This document shows positions 36,300 to 49,480 of a stretch of 64,000 nucleotides of DNA, piece after piece. The position numbers and the translations under genes are program-made. The notes under the pieces are model-generated. The model did not search any database and was not told where the DNA came from. It saw nothing but the letters and a program-made list of their open reading frames with translations. Position 1 is the first letter of the stretch. The number at the start of each line of letters is the position of its first letter. Origin of the DNA: Pseudorasbora parva (Eukaryota; Chordata; Actinopteri; Cypriniformes; Gobionidae). The DNA lies in contig NC_090180.1 of the NCBI RefSeq assembly GCF_024679245.1, forward strand, positions 8,080,007 to 8,144,006. Reading direction: 5' to 3'.

Positions 36300-37474
36300 T
36301 TACGTTTGGCTTTTGTTGTGGATTATATAAAGCAATGATAAAGAAAAGTGACTGTGAGCCGGTGTGCCCGTAAGAGTGATGTTTAACAGGGATGCTGAAA
36401 TGAATTGGATATACAGCCTAGTGCTCAAGGTCACATAAAACAAGACCCAAGATATCTATACCCCCACACAAGGTCATAAAAGTTCATAACAGTCCCAGCG
36501 CTTTTGACATCAGCACACTGCTTGAAATATCAAGCTCCTTGCCTCAATAGAAGTCTTTATTAAATCACATTAGGTCCCTATAGCCGTAGACAGGGCACTG
36601 CTGTGCTGTAGTTGAGTGACCAGCCTCTCGCCACCAGCTCCCCGATCTAATTTATAACTGTGTCTGCAGAGTCTGAGAATGCAGATGACACACTGAACAA
36701 TGCTAAAATGAGGAAGAGACTAAAACCTAGAGATATTCATTGCCTTGATCTCCATGGGATACAGTGTAAGAGAGTCACAGCCATTATTAAAGGATTATAT
36801 ATTAAGGCACCTTCTTATAAAAAAAAATGCAGTGTTCTTCAAGTAATAGGTAATTAAATGACTAAAAAAGGTCACATAACACTCTCGGTCCATAATGCAA
36901 GTGACACAGGTCAAAACACTTGTGTGTGACAACAGCCCAGTATATAAAGACAACCCCCCATACCGACAAACATCTTCCATACTGAGCACATCCTTTCTCT
37001 CCGCAGAGGCCTTAGCTTGGTCTTGCCGCAGGAAATGTCTTGGCACACATAAAGGTCACTGATATCATGTTTAATAAGACCTACACATCAGCAACTCTCA
37101 AAACATTGTCAAGTATTACTCAAATCTTCTCTTGTCTTTTAAAAAATAGGCCCTTGATGAACGCTTATTGAAGAGCTGTTGTTTTAAGGCAAAATAAAAA
37201 AAATCAATACTGACCTTATATTTATGTTATTTCATAATGCAGTTCTCTGCACTAATTCTGAATGACTCATCAGTGCAGGATTTTACTATGGAAAATGTTA
37301 TTTCTATGGCTTTAGTAATCTCAAATCAAAATGTACAGTAATAATTTTCACTGACAGAAATAACTTCCCTCTTCAACATACTTTATTAATAATACTTTTT
37401 ATTTTTTGGCACCTTTCTTTACACTCAAGGACACCTTAAAAGCATAATAAAGCGCATAAAATATTGAGGACCTC
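36300..37474. other. Unassigned sequence
   Basis: No gene or repeat end could be supported here. Confidence 0.4.
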
Positions 37475-37482
37475 TGTACAGT

Positions 37483-38866
37483 AAGGGTGTGAACCTACAC
37501 TGGTCTCACGGTTCGGTTCGATTACGATTATCATGCCATCGATACGGTTCAATTCGCTATCACGATGCATGGCATCCTCATGTATACAATTTTGTCAATA
37601 AATACAAGCAGTCAGTTATATGAACTGAACCTTTAATTTTAACTGCTCAAAGAAAACAAGCTTCTTGAATGCTTCAAACATCAAACAAAACTCAAGTCTG
37701 GGCACAAAAATACACAAGTAAATACCAAAAGCCACTTTAAGAGGTAGTCTGGGCCACCTTACAGTCAAAACCACACATGTATATTTTACTCCTCCCAACA
37801 ATGCTAAAAAAAAAATAAACGTGTAAGAGTGTCATATTATATAGCCAGGTATGACAGCACTACCACAGCACACATCGCCATAGAGTATCTCTTCATTCAA
37901 CCAATGCACAAACTACCGCAAATTAAACTGAAAGTAAAGTCTTAGGTGCTCAACATACAATCATCTTCATTAAAAGTTAAAAAAAACTGAATGATCTCAG
38001 CAGTGCTGTTACCACACTCTCTCCTATTGCTGTCTTTAAATTTGAAATTAGCTGATGTTCAATAAAATGCAGCCCATATCTATTGTTTTTGGTGATGTGA
38101 ACGCCATTAAATCTGCATATAGTGCGGGAACTGAAGATCTGTTTTGCAGAGATACATTTATGTGCCCAGGTGTGAATGAAATCGTTTTGATAAATGAGAT
38201 AGCTTTGATTTACACACAGCGCATATGTTCTCCAGGTCGTGCTTAGTGGGTTGTTCATTAAAGCTGAAATGTGCTCAAGATGTCAGCTTTTAAAGTAGAG
38301 CTGAAGTATTTTTTTCCCCTCGCACTCACGTCTTGCCTCACTCTGCCATTGTATGCTACCGCGACAAAGCACATACGTGACAAATGACATCGGAAAAGAA
38401 TCAGTACATTATAAATGGTTATGGCAGATTGGGTGAACCCAGCCTGTTCTGCCGGTGATTTGATTTCGCCCGGAAACTCAGTCTGGAAACCTGTACATTT
38501 ATGTCTACTGCTTCTGTTACACTTTTGCAGGAACCAATCACAGACTGGCTTATCCACCTGGCGCGCTATTGGCGGGTTTAACACGATGACAGATAGTGAT
38601 GGGTCATTGCCCGTTGATCACGCCTCTCATGGTCTGATTGGTTGAAGAACTCTCCAATTGCGTAGAGTCATTTGAATTATGCTAGCCGATCACACCTCGT
38701 GTGCAGTAGAAAATACAGAGCAGATTCCCAGACCAATGTTCAATCTAAAACTGAGCTTGGTCTGATGATAGCCAGACAACGATTATGGTCCGATAACTAA
38801 ACCGATACTGAATTGTCCTCTGCAACGTGATGTTTCAAAGAAATGATTACGTTTCGACAACCCTAA
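37483..38866. mobile_element. hAT-like element, 1384 bp, near-perfect 8-bp duplication
   Basis: TGTACAGT (37475-37482) and TGTACAGC (38867-38874) flank ends AAGGGTGTGAAC and, on the other strand, TTAGGGTTGTCG. Subterminal 'acggttcggttcgattacg' and 'ccgataactaaaccgatac' are typical of a common hAT group. There is no transposase. A second repeat sits inside at about 38440-38776. Confidence 0.65.
38440..38776. repeat. Copy of the 25845-26225 repeat, inside a hAT-like element
   Basis: It begins near 'gaacccagcctgttctgcc' and ends 'gagcttggtctgatgatagc'. The central 250 bp match the other copy. A fragment with similar terminal phrases ('tagcctggatgccagcc', 'ggttcggtctgg') also lies at 39048-39112. 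Confidence 0.6.
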
Positions 38867-39116
38867 TGTACAGCCTAAGAAATTAAAATAAAACAATCAC
38901 TAAATTCAGTAAGCTGGGTACATAGTAAACAATCACATAAAATCCTCTCTAAAAAGTTACGTTTTAAGATGAGATTTAAAAACAAGAAAACAATCACTAT
39001 TTTGAATATCCTGTGGAAGTGAGTTCCATAAGGGCTACATTAGCCTGGATGCCAGCCGAACTCAGCCCCACCCACAACATTTGAGCTTGGGCGGTTCGGT
39101 CTGGACTTGATCCATA

Positions 39117-39517
39117 AGCCCCTTTCACACTGCGATTCCGGCAAATACACGGATAATGCGACCCGGCATTTGTTCCCGGGACGCTAGATTTGGTCCATTC
39201 TCACTGCCAGCAAAATACCGTAATATGTGCGCTTTAACACACAACTCTTAACGGTCCCGGGTCGAGTTGACACGTGACATCCTGATGTGACGTATAATGG
39301 CGAGCGATCTCAGCTTCAGCGCGGATAGTAAGGAGCTCCGTGGTCTCAACTTGTGTCCAGTTTGCACACATTTCTGCTTGTTTAATTTTAGTTTCTTTTG
39401 TATACGAACACTCTCTGCGTTTAAAACACAGACTAGCTCTTCTGGCACTGCAGGGTTGTATTATTGAAAAAACAAGCTCCAAGAGTCGCAGGATAACTAC
39501 GTACACGTTGTGGCGTT
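39117..39517. mobile_element. TIR element, right-truncated copy of 63193-63770
   Basis: It starts agcccctttcacactgcg and stays highly similar to the other copy for about 400 bp (attccggcaaatacacgg, gagttgacacgtgacatcc). It breaks off at 'tggcgtt'. The CCCGGG-rich right part of the full copy is absent. Confidence 0.8.
39234..39506 (-). pseudogene. Myb/SANT-like reading frame in a TIR element (copy 1)
   Basis: The 90-codon frame contains CANWTQVETTELLTIRAEAE followed by IARHYTS (39288-39371). This fits the first helix of Myb/SANT-like proteins that accompany Harbinger transposases (W…ET..LL.IR.+.EI.R). The same block is identical in the second copy at 63365-63448, although neighbouring residues differ. 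No second and third helices are seen, so it is a fragment or one exon. Confidence 0.45.
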
Positions 39518-41017
39518 GTGACCATTGAAATTGTCAGGGTGGACTTTAGAGGATGGCAGACAGATGATCAACAGTAACGTAATCATCCATGTCATCAAAG
39601 GCACTTGGGCTGATTTTGTTCTAATCCTAAACGGAGAACCTGTTCGTATATGCATTCACCTTCACTATTTCTCTCAGCAATGATGATCATGTTGGTATGG
39701 TAAGTACTCTGTGTATCCCTAAAAAAAAAAAAAATTACAACACCGGCAAAGATCATTGTGCATGCAGACAGGGTTGCCAAGTTTTTACAACAAAACCCAT
39801 TGGGGGGTAAAATGTGTTATTTTGGCAAGGTTGGAATTCGCATCCCTGGGCGTATATCACATCATTGAGGTCGGTTCAACCCGCGGACATGGAAAACAGC
39901 CCTCAGAAAAAAAAACGCAGACTTGGCAACACTGTGTAGTTGAGCTGACATTTGACAACTAACATTATGCATCGCTCTGTTGCTCTGATTGGTTGTAGGT
40001 CTATCCAATTGAAACACCGTAACGTGTGCATTACCCAGCAAAAAGCAAAAATTGTATTGTTTTAATTAGCTTACATTCAATCAGTATCTGCATAAATGCT
40101 GTATGTAATGTCCATGATCTTAAGTGTTGTGTTTTTCCTGTACTCTTTAATGTAAAATTTGTTTATGTGATATTAGCACCCAGGTTGCCCTGCAGCCAAA
40201 TCTGGCATAAAGTAGATAAGTAGATGTGTCCTATATTTAATAGGTAGGTCTCAACTTCTTTCCAGCTGAGCTCTGAAAGGCTATTAAACTAGGGAAAGAA
40301 ACCAAACCGTCTTCAGTGACCTTAATGTTCCACAAAACTTTTTTACGCATTATTTTCTATTTCTTGCTGCAATAAACGACCCAAATGATTTAAATATACA
40401 GGAGGAAAAAAGGGGGACAGCTCGAGACAAAAATCAATTCCCTGCAGATTCTTGGTCATTCTGATGGGAGCGCCATCCTCTTCTTTTAGAGCCGTTGGAC
40501 ATCGGAAACCTCATTGTAGGAATGTCACTTAAAAACAGTCCCATGGGGTTATAGGAGTATAGGAGAGGCTGCCCAGGGACAACATCACTGAGACACACTC
40601 TGTCATTGTGTTCTGACTGAGTCGGAGCAAAACTCAGAGCAGTCTCGCCGCCGAGCCCTCATTGCGATCTGCCGTTAAGAGCAATCGATCAACCGGAGCA
40701 CCAAAATGTGTCAATCACCCAGAGGAGTGGCCAAGAAGGACAAGCTTTCACCTCAGTCAGTGAGAACAGATGTGACACTAATGAGTTAGAGCACTTCATC
40801 TCACCCTAGATAGGGTGGGAGCACACCAGACAGAAAGACAGAGAAATTACACTGAAGAGAAGCATGCTTCAAAAATGTGGGCCTGTGTTGGAGGCATTCG
40901 ATCATCTGAAGAAAAAAAACATTGAGCTTTTTTTAGAACACTTCCTGTTTTTCTTTTTCACGTCATAGTGGAGATGGATCTTGTCTTCTAAGTTATGTGC
41001 AATATGTTTATGCAACC
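39518..41017. other. Unassigned sequence
   Basis: An A-run lies at 39721-39734. 39765-40020 looks repeat-like (acagggttgccaag … cttggcaacactgtg forms an inverted pair, 39768-39781 and 39920-39934). No exon was found. Confidence 0.4.
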
Positions 41018-41195
41018 ACACTCTTAAACATTCCTTATTGGCATTGAAGTTTCCATGGAGAAACTTTAACATCTACAGAACCACCTTAAGAATATTGCAC
41101 AAAAGGTTCTTTATAGTTGGAAAGGGTTCTTCAGATTATTGAAATGTTCTTTGCACTAAGAAAATATATATATATTTTTTAAGATGTTCACAGAG
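41018..41195. repeat. Fragment of the 'GGTTCTTTATAG' repeat
   Basis: 'acactcttaaacattcc … gaaccaccttaagaa … aggttctttatagttgg … gggttcttcagattat' is a common fish MITE in order. The right end is degraded into TA-rich DNA. Confidence 0.5.
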
Positions 41196-41539
41196 AAAGC
41201 TCCAGCGTTGGTTCGACTAGAAAGACTTTAATGCCACATCGTACAATAATTATTGCAAGCCAGTTATGTCCAACATAGAAGTCTCAAACTACTCCCTCAT
41301 TTGCTGCTCATAGGTGATGTGGCTGAAGTTTCCCTCTTTATCCTCCTCACCACTACCAGTCAGGATCTGTCGGCTTAAGTCAAGACCTGCATTAAGGACA
41401 GGTTTACGCCAAAGAACATTGTGATAGGACTGTAGCTGGACACAAATTCATATATAACATTTATTTTAGAGAAGAAAAAAATGATCAGTCTTTCTGGTAG
41501 AACTCAAAATATATCTTTGTTTGTATCACTACAAAACCC

Positions 41540-42770
41540 CCTTTTGGAGCCTTTTATTTTTCAATTTGGAACATTTACGTTCAAATCAAGTGGCAACCTG
41601 CCCCAGTTTCTCTTAAAGCCAATACGTGAGTGACTTAAACTGCAATTCATCGACTGGCCACTAGGGACCGGCTCCAGAAGGGAGCTGAATCTCATTGTGC
41701 CCCATGTTAAAATGCCCAACTTTAAAGCAGAAAAAAAAAACATGTACAGCCTGAAATAAATTGTGGTTTTGTACTATATAGCTAATTTTGCCCTCCCTGA
41801 CAACTGTGAGGTCATTTTTTATAACTCATTTGTTTACTATATATAAAGCCTTAAAGCTGCTCGATGTAACTTTTCCGTCCGCTAAAGAATGCTTATTGAA
41901 AACAAAGGCGTAGCTTCATGACGCCAAGTTTGAGCTCAGAATCTTGGGACACATCGTCTTCACCTCACAGGCAGTGGAAAGAATCGGGATTGGACTCGGG
42001 CAGAAATCATGTTCATGGATGCGGGTATTAACTTTACTCTAGTATTAAGCAGAGCAGGACTGAGTGTTGTGGGAGCCGAGCAAAACCGCTGGAGCGATTG
42101 TTATGCAAAACACGGCTCACAAGCAGCGGGACTTTTATTATGACAGGAATAAAAATATATAGTCTCTGGTGGAAATATATACTATAAAATATATAGTTTG
42201 TATGAGGTAACGCAGCTCTGTTTATCATATTAGATACATTTAAGTGTGTTTAAAATTATGTTAAGACATTACTCTGTGCGTTCGCTCAGCGGCTTTTGTG
42301 ACACTTGTTGCACACTGCTAAGAGTAAAGCATTTCTGCCAAATAAAACAGGAAACCGAGGGAATAACACAGGCGTCCCGGTTCCCTGATTGAAATAGCAA
42401 TTTTCTCACATTTTACAAATAACTGGAAACATTTTGGATATTGTAAGAACTCAACTGAACAAAATATATAACACTGGCCAATATTGCTGCAAAAATCCTA
42501 CATAGTGCACCTTTAAAGTGCTGCATACTTAAGGGCGTGGCCACTCTGAAGGACAGGTGGTTAGCCGTTTTTCTGCTGTCTGTTAGTCATCACGTCACCT
42601 CAGCTTCGCCCACGCCACGCCTCTTTGCCCATAGTTAGTTATTCGGGAGTGATGGCAACGGTCAGCTCGACCCTACTTTACGCTTCAAAACTGCTCTTCA
42701 AAATCCTATGGGTGACGTCACAGACACTACGGCCATATTGTTTTTACAGTCTATGGTTCAAATACACCAG
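41540..42770. repeat. Older repeat, split by a TTAA element
   Basis: Both sides carry phrases of one element type ('gttcaaatcaagtggcaacc' left; 'ttaagggcgtggcc', 'tttacagtctatgg' right). The left part ends at 'ataaagcc' plus TTAA and the right resumes from TTAA plus 'agtgctgc', so the two sides join cleanly across the insertion. Confidence 0.5.
41855..42512. mobile_element. 658-bp TTAA-type element with AGSTGC…ATGTA ends
   Basis: TTAA lies at 41851-41854 and 42513-42516. The left end is agctgctcgatgtaactttt; the right end on the minus strand is aggtgcactatgtaggattt. It has no coding frame and is embedded in an older repeat. Confidence 0.8.
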
Positions 42771-43749
42771 CACTAGGGCCTTTTTTTTTTTTTGCTATTA
42801 TTGATTACACTGAGGTACCGAAAATACTACTTGACCTAATCTGCACTCTGCCCATGGAGGAAAATTTCGCTGATGGCTGTATTAGTCTTTCTTCTCTTGT
42901 GTTGTGAGGAGTCCAACATATCAATATAAGACAAAGCATTACCTTGCTTACGCTGCACTATTTTGATTATTTTTCAAAGTGTATTGCTTTTGCTTCATGT
43001 TCATCATTTTCCCCGCTGTAGAGTTACCAGGCCTTGGCTGCTAATCCTCCAGGGCCGTGCATCATTTTAATTTCTTAATTCTTACTCTTCTTTCTACCCA
43101 GGCCTCCTGGGAGTGCGGAAACAGCCCTGGAGCATGGTTTGAGGGTAGTCCCAGAAGACACAGCCATAATGTGTGCCAGGACTGCATGAGGAACATGACA
43201 TATGTAACAAATTAATTCTCCACACACTCTCGCTGCTGCGTGGAATACCAATGAGAGTCGTCGGCAGGCTGCTATCTGGCTGTTCGAATGCAGCAAGGTT
43301 GTCCGGCTACAGTGGGCTGTTGTACTCCTGCTCAGCTTGACATGACCCTCGGGTGGATTAATTGAGAGTTCAGTGGAAGGTTAATAATCAGCAACAACAA
43401 GACTATGAAAGGATTCGCCCATTCAGACGAGGCTTTTGTTATATTGAAGAAGAAAAAAAATGAACTGAGGAGCAGGTGAAGTTTGTTTAGAGCTTAAGAG
43501 AGCTTGTTTCTATGACAAAAGGGGTGGAATTAACTGGTTGGTTTCCTCTTACAAATGCAGAGTTATGCCATCACTGGTTGGCCACATCACAGAAGAGTTA
43601 AGAAGCCCCCCCGCCCTCTTTAGAGTCTTTAAAAAAATGACCAATTTACTTGCTGTGATTTTGTGAAATGCTTGCTTGTCACATCCTTTAACTTTGCACT
43701 CTTAAAAATAAAGGGTTTCAAAAAGAAATTTGAACATGCAAAAAAATAA
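42771..43749. other. Unassigned sequence
   Basis: T-run at about 42781-42793. 43080-43320 is more GC-rich with a pyrimidine tract before 'ccag' at 43099-43102, but the following frame has no family match and stops after about 30 codons. Confidence 0.35.
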
Positions 43750-43995
43750 ACTCTGGGGTTTAAATACAATAATAAAGCAGGAACGGGAAAAAAATTATCT
43801 GATAATGCTGAATCATACCAGCCTTTTACAATGGAGGAACTTTTGAAAGCCATAAAAAACTCCAATGACACTGCAGTTGGACCTGATAAAATTCACTATA
43901 AACAAAAATGGCAGTTTTTCACAAAACAATTCCCACCAAATCAAATGAAAATTCATCATTTTCAACATAACTCAGCATTGAATTGTGATAGATAA
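43750..43995 (+). pseudogene. Non-LTR reverse transcriptase fragment
   Basis: One open stretch reads PFTMEELLKAIKNSN then DTAVGPDKIHY (43821-43900). This matches the early RT block 'FT..EL..A…..AVGPD.I.Y' of Jockey/I-type non-LTR retrotransposons. No catalytic YADD block follows; the frame ends at TAA 43993-43995. Confidence 0.6.
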
Positions 43996-44264
43996 ATGAA
44001 AAACAGCATTACAAATCAACTCTTAAAATGTACTTAAAGAGTGAACAGAGTGCTAGAAAAAGCCAGACAGACAATTCTCACAAGCATTTTTTTTCTTTTT
44101 TTTTTCTGGTGTTCAGCAATGATACTACTATATCTATCCAGGATAAGTTATGTCGCCATGACTGGGTGGGTCAAGTTTCTGTATATAAAATTAGCATTGG
44201 AAGATTAAATGTGGGAGGTCATATGTTGATGCTGTCATGTTTAAGGTCCAACGAAGATGAAGAC

Positions 44265-44549
44265 AGTTAGATTTACAAATGGAGTAGATATTGATTAAAT
44301 AAAAGTCAGGCAGCTACCAAAAAGAACGAGACAGCATGTATCAAACACAACACGAAAAATACTGGTCAAGGACTGAAACAAACTGAGGAACTTAAATACA
44401 TTGCGGTAATTAACCAAATGAAGACAGCTGTGTTTGTTAAATTAATCTCCATGACAACATATAATGGCAGGAAACTAGAACAAAGAAAATACTGAGGAAT
44501 ACAAACTAAAAGTCCATGAAAATGAAACTAACTTAACATAACTGTTACA
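44265..44549 (-). repeat. Possible solo LTR, minus strand
   Basis: On the minus strand it begins TGTAACAG at 44549, contains 'aatgtatttaagttcc' as a TATA-like core, and is T-rich downstream. No internal region accompanies it and the end is approximate. Confidence 0.35.
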
Positions 44550-45624
44550 GATGTCTTCATCTGTTTGAGATCAGTAAGTTGCAGATCTTTGGAAATTGGA
44601 ATAAAAATACATGTGTTTTTTTTCCCCCAGAAATAGTGAGTTTTGATTCGTCAAAATATAAGCTCCAATATTATATCTAATATAATATCTAATATAAGGT
44701 TATGAATTTAGGGTAAATAAACACAAAAATGTTTGTGTATGTAAGTTGTATTTTAATGGCATGATAGTATAGTGCATGTGTATGTAAATAAGGATTTAGC
44801 TCTTTTTAAATAAACTTGACATAATCTAACAAAACTGCAGCTTTGTGGCATATCCCTTACTATGATTATTTATATTTTTCACATTTTGTTAAGAGGATCA
44901 CATTCTTATATTTCACACATAGGAAAACACAGAAAGAGAATACACAAAGTACATAAAAATATACATAATCTAAGAAACCTCATATTGATGTATCTGTAGA
45001 GGGATTGTAGGATTTTTTTCTGGATCGTAGACCTTTCCCATTACCTGGTTAATAATAAATGCAGTGGGTGAATACCTGGGGTTTTGCATAAATTTTGGGA
45101 ATATATCCAGTTTCCTTTCTGTAATGGACAAATATAATCAAGCATGAAATCTTTAGCTATGATCTGCTTCTGATTGAGAACATCATAACCTTATTCAGAA
45201 TGATGCATCCCTTATCACGCTGTGAGTCCTGTTAAGAAAATAATTGAAGCAGGGAATCAGGGCAAAGATACACTTTATGAGGAAATGCTTATGCTCCGGC
45301 AAAGCCGTTTTCTCCATATTGGTTTGTTATGTGAATTTTGACGTGCACAACAATATAAGTGCAAAAATGCAAAATGAGATGCTAATAAGGTCTTTGAAGC
45401 ATTTCATCTACATCAGTCGATTTTCAAAATGCAAAATGAGTGCACATTCTTAGAGCAGTATATGAGATCCGTTCTGATGAATCACTATGGTGATGTGTAG
45501 TGATGTGTTTATATGGATTTATCTTATCTTGATTGTGTAACTGTAAAACAAACAAAAAACTAAGAAGAATATCACAATATCAGAAGCTGTACTGCTTTTA
45601 TTTTTACTATGATACATTTGCTAT
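44550..45624. other. Unassigned AT-rich sequence
   Basis: No gene or repeat end could be supported here. Confidence 0.4.
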
Positions 45625-45896
45625 CACTTCACAATAAGGTTTCATTAGTTAACATTAGCTAACATGAACAATGCTCATACGGCATTTATTAAATGTGTTC
45701 ATTTTAACGTTTACTAATGCATTTTTCAAAAGCTTTATTTGTTAATATTAGTTAATGCAACGTGAACTAACAATCAACAAACAATAAATAACTACTAACA
45801 TTAACAAAGATTAATAAATGCTTAAAAACGTTTACAGTAGCTCATTATTTCATTTTAGCTAATGCGTATATGTTAACAGATACCTTATTGTAAAGT
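45625..45896. mobile_element. 'CACTTTACAATAAGG' MITE
   Basis: The left end cacttcacaataaggtttc and the right end (minus strand) actttacaataaggtatc are inverted. The interior is AT-rich with repeated 'ttagttaa' and 'attaataaa' motifs, as in the well-known fish MITE. The superfamily is not assigned. Confidence 0.7.
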
Positions 45897-46109
45897 TTAC
45901 AGTGATGTGTTTTATTAAGGGACGTTTGATTAAGAGATGTTTATCATAAAAAAGATGAATCATAAAACTAATATAAAGGTGTATGACATGGGATCTGGGA
46001 TGTTAGGCACAAACTCTTGTGTGTACAGGATGTTTATACTTGAGGCAGTAATTGTTAGGGGAATTCAACATATGGAAATATTAGCAGGTGATACAAGTTT
46101 TCATAAGCT

Positions 46110-46586
<477 letters not shown>

Positions 46587-46618
46587 ACCTGTCAACCTCT
46601 CTAATCCTATATGAAGGC

Positions 46619-46905
46619 TGTAATGTTCCGGCTTGTGTTCCCCTGACCTTGTGTGGACTTTATGTTATGTCCTGTTCTGCGCCATGTTTTGAAGTCCTTT
46701 GCATTTTATCTTTTATTGTTCCCTGTGTGTCTTGTATTTAAACCCCAGTGTTTCTTGTGTTCCTTGTCAAGTCTTGTCCTTCATGGCAGTATGTCTGGTG
46801 TTCTCTTTTGTTCCTGGCTCTCTGGTTTTCTTGTTTGAAATGTGTGTTTATTTTTGTGTTAAAACCTTTTTGGATCCAGCTCTCTCTCTCGTTTTTGGAG
46901 TTTAC
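46619..46905 (+). repeat. Possible solo LTR, plus strand
   Basis: It begins TGTAATGTTCCGG, has 'gtatttaaacccc' (46735-46747) as a TATA-like core and is T-rich after it. This resembles LTRs of fish retrotransposons. The end is unclear and no internal genes are present. Confidence 0.35.
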
Positions 46906-46925
46906 CAATAATGACAAAGGCACAT

Positions 46926-47957
46926 ACACTGTAGTCCTAACGCTCAAAATAATTAATTGTTTTGAATAGTGCAAACTCAAATTTAACAATTTAGTTCAAT
47001 CATATTAACTTTTATTATTTAAAGTATTTAGAAGTTTCTTTTTAGTTCAAGGAACAGAAACGTTTTAAGTAATCTGAATTGTTTAATTGTTTTGAGTTCT
47101 ACAAGCTTTTCTTTTAATTTAGAGAAACTTAAATTTATCTAATTTGAATTAGCTAGTTATAGATTACATGATAATTTTAAGTTAAATGTATGAAATAACT
47201 TCGTACAAAAGAGCAATTAAAATATATGTGTACAAAACAACATGTCCTCCAACCAATACGCCATTATAGGTCGTTTGTCATTTCCTTGAAATACAACCAT
47301 AGGAGCGTTTACTAAAGTTGCGCCCCTTTCGACAATATTTTAATTAATTAAATATGACGCACAGGAGCGTTTTCTAAAGTTGTGCTCCTACTGACAGCGG
47401 GACACTTTTATTTTAAAGCATTTTTTCCCTTTTATCTGCTTAATATTTCAGGTTTTGTGTAGCTCAGTTGATAAAGCATTGCACTATACAACAACACCAT
47501 GTGATCATGCGATCGTGAGTTTGATCCCAGGGAACACTTTATGAGCACATATGCACTATAAATCACTGGGTAGGGTTTAGGGATGGGGTGGGTGTAGTTT
47601 TTTTGCTAAATTGAAATATGACAAATGGTGGTAAAAAGTCCACATATTGCATTGAAATGAATACGCATTTTGATTGGTAACGACAGTCATACGTCATTTC
47701 GTCAGACGTAACACGACACTGTCATTATTTTTAAGCCAGCTAGAGGGCGCATGACTTTAAAACGTAAATATGGGTCATAATAAGGGGCTTGAAAAACGAC
47801 CCATAGAGTAGTATTTTTTGGAGGACAGATTGGTACAAAAAGTTGAAATCTGCCTGTTCGGCTTTCTTAAACTTTGAATTTTTTAACTTTAACATTTGAT
47901 TTAACTGGCAGATTTTTTTGTTTTTGTTTTGACAACTTATTCCTGTTTACAGTGTAT
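46926..47957. repeat. CACTGTA-ended AT-rich element with an internal TIR element
   Basis: Outer ends are acactgtagtcc and cctgtttacagtgt. Inside, 47267-47810 has its own inverted ends (ataggtcgtttgtca versus atgggtcgtttttca on the minus strand). Boundaries of the outer element are tentative. Confidence 0.45.
47457..47538 (+). repeat. tRNA-like SINE head
   Basis: 'tagctcagttg' (A-box-like, 47460-47470) and 'gagtttgatcc' (B-box-like, 47517-47527) are followed by 'cagggaacac', the usual continuation in cyprinid tRNA-derived SINEs. The anticodon arm has extra bases, so it is not a functional tRNA gene. Confidence 0.65.
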
Positions 47958-48948
47958 CTTTAAAGTACTTCTTTCTACTAGCTTGGTGAAAAAATATGAT
48001 TTTTCATGTATATTGCAGGTCCTTGATTCTAATTTTAGTCTGCACACGTTGAATAACATCACACCTCTTTGGATGGCGTTGCTAAGATGAAAATTACGGG
48101 CTAAAATTCAAATAAGCCTAATTATCTTTTAATGAGTGGAGGTTATGGCACTGAATATGCTGTTACTTCTGTGTGTGTGTGGTGTCTGGAGGCAAAGAGC
48201 CTCAAAGAACAACAACTAGACTCAGATCTCACATGGAGAGAGAACTCTAGAAGTGACACCTTGCAATCACACCAAGCTTCTCCCTATTAACTTCTGAGGG
48301 AAGTAATTAAGACCTGTTCCTCCAAGGAGAAGCTAAGGTGATGGAGCGAGATAGAAAAGTACACAGTAGCTCTGTTCCAGGAGCTTCTTCGCAGCTAACA
48401 AAAGCAGCATCCAGTGGACCTTGAGGACTGGTTTGGAATGCTTATGGGAAGAAACATCATGCACCACAAAAATAGTGGACTATACAAAACACACTGGAGT
48501 AGCTGCTTCAAGAGCATTGGGAGATTATTTCATTCACAGAGGGTGTTGCTGCAGAGCTCTTTTTCAGCTTAAGACATTCTGCCAAGATTTACATTTCTGA
48601 AGAAATGGTATAACTTGTATAAATGGTATAAGAATGTGTTGGGTTGTGTTTCACTATGGTACTTTTAATGTTTTTACTTAACTTTTTAATGTTGTCAGCT
48701 GATGCCTTCGTTTTTTTTTTTTTTATTGTGTTCGTTTATCAATATCATCTGCTGAAGCCTGTTGCAGATAGATGCTCGGTTGTAGATGCTCATGGAACGC
48801 TCCAATATGGTGGAAAAATAAAAAATTATAAAAGTCCCATACACTTTCATTGACTTGGTCAAATCTTTAATTTAATAACTCTAATAGCGTATTTAAGCTT
48901 TATCCACTATGTATCTATCACTATCAAGCCTAGCAACTAGCTTTGGAC
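47958..48948. other. Unassigned sequence
   Basis: No gene found. A T-run at 48711-48724 breaks an otherwise ordinary stretch. Confidence 0.4.
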
Positions 48949-49078
48949 ATGATAGCAATGTGCTAAATCATGTTAGCAACATCCTACATAACGTAAACAA
49001 CATCCTAAATCATTCTAGCAACATGCTAATTCATGCTAACAGCATGTTAAATCATGCAAAAAAACATGTTAACATGTT
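48949..49078. repeat. ~21-bp degenerate minisatellite (catgctagcaacatgctaa)
   Basis: Six or so diverged units of the type 'catgttagcaacatgctaa'. Another block of the same unit lies at 51157-51238. Confidence 0.7.
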
Positions 49079-49480
49079 CTCACTCCCAGGGCGTCAAAAT
49101 CCGAAGCATGGTCAAGTGCCTTCCGCGTGCCTTAAAGGTGCCCCTTGGCGTCCATTTATTTCAATGAGAAACCTTTGCCGTCATACACAGACGCATTTAA
49201 TTATTTGCGTTTATAAAAGCAGACATGATTTTATTAATATTGAAAGGCTACTTTTATATTTTGGAGCAACTAACCCAACTCCTACCCTAAACCTAACCAT
49301 ATCTAAACAATATAAACATATAACAGGCAAATAAATGTTCAGTCACTGTACAGTCACAAGTATTTATTGCAAAAATTGACCAACGTATATATATACAGTA
49401 TAAAAATATTAACTCATGTTACATTCCAAGTCTTCTGAAGTCATACGATATCTTCATGTGAAGAACCAAGTCGATCTTAC
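49074..49480. repeat. Repeat beginning TGTTCTCACTCCCAGGGCG
   Basis: The start 'tgttctcactcccagggcgt' followed by 'ccttaaaggtgccccttgg' is familiar as the left end of a cyprinid element. Its right end was not found before the next repeat. Confidence 0.45.

Noticed and set aside
43080..43320. Exon-like GC-rich stretch after a pyrimidine tract and ccag
   Set aside because: The frame after the putative acceptor stops within about 30 codons and has no donor or family match.
47457..47538. Possible tRNA gene
   Set aside because: Anticodon arm carries extra bases and cannot form a normal cloverleaf; downstream sequence is SINE-like.
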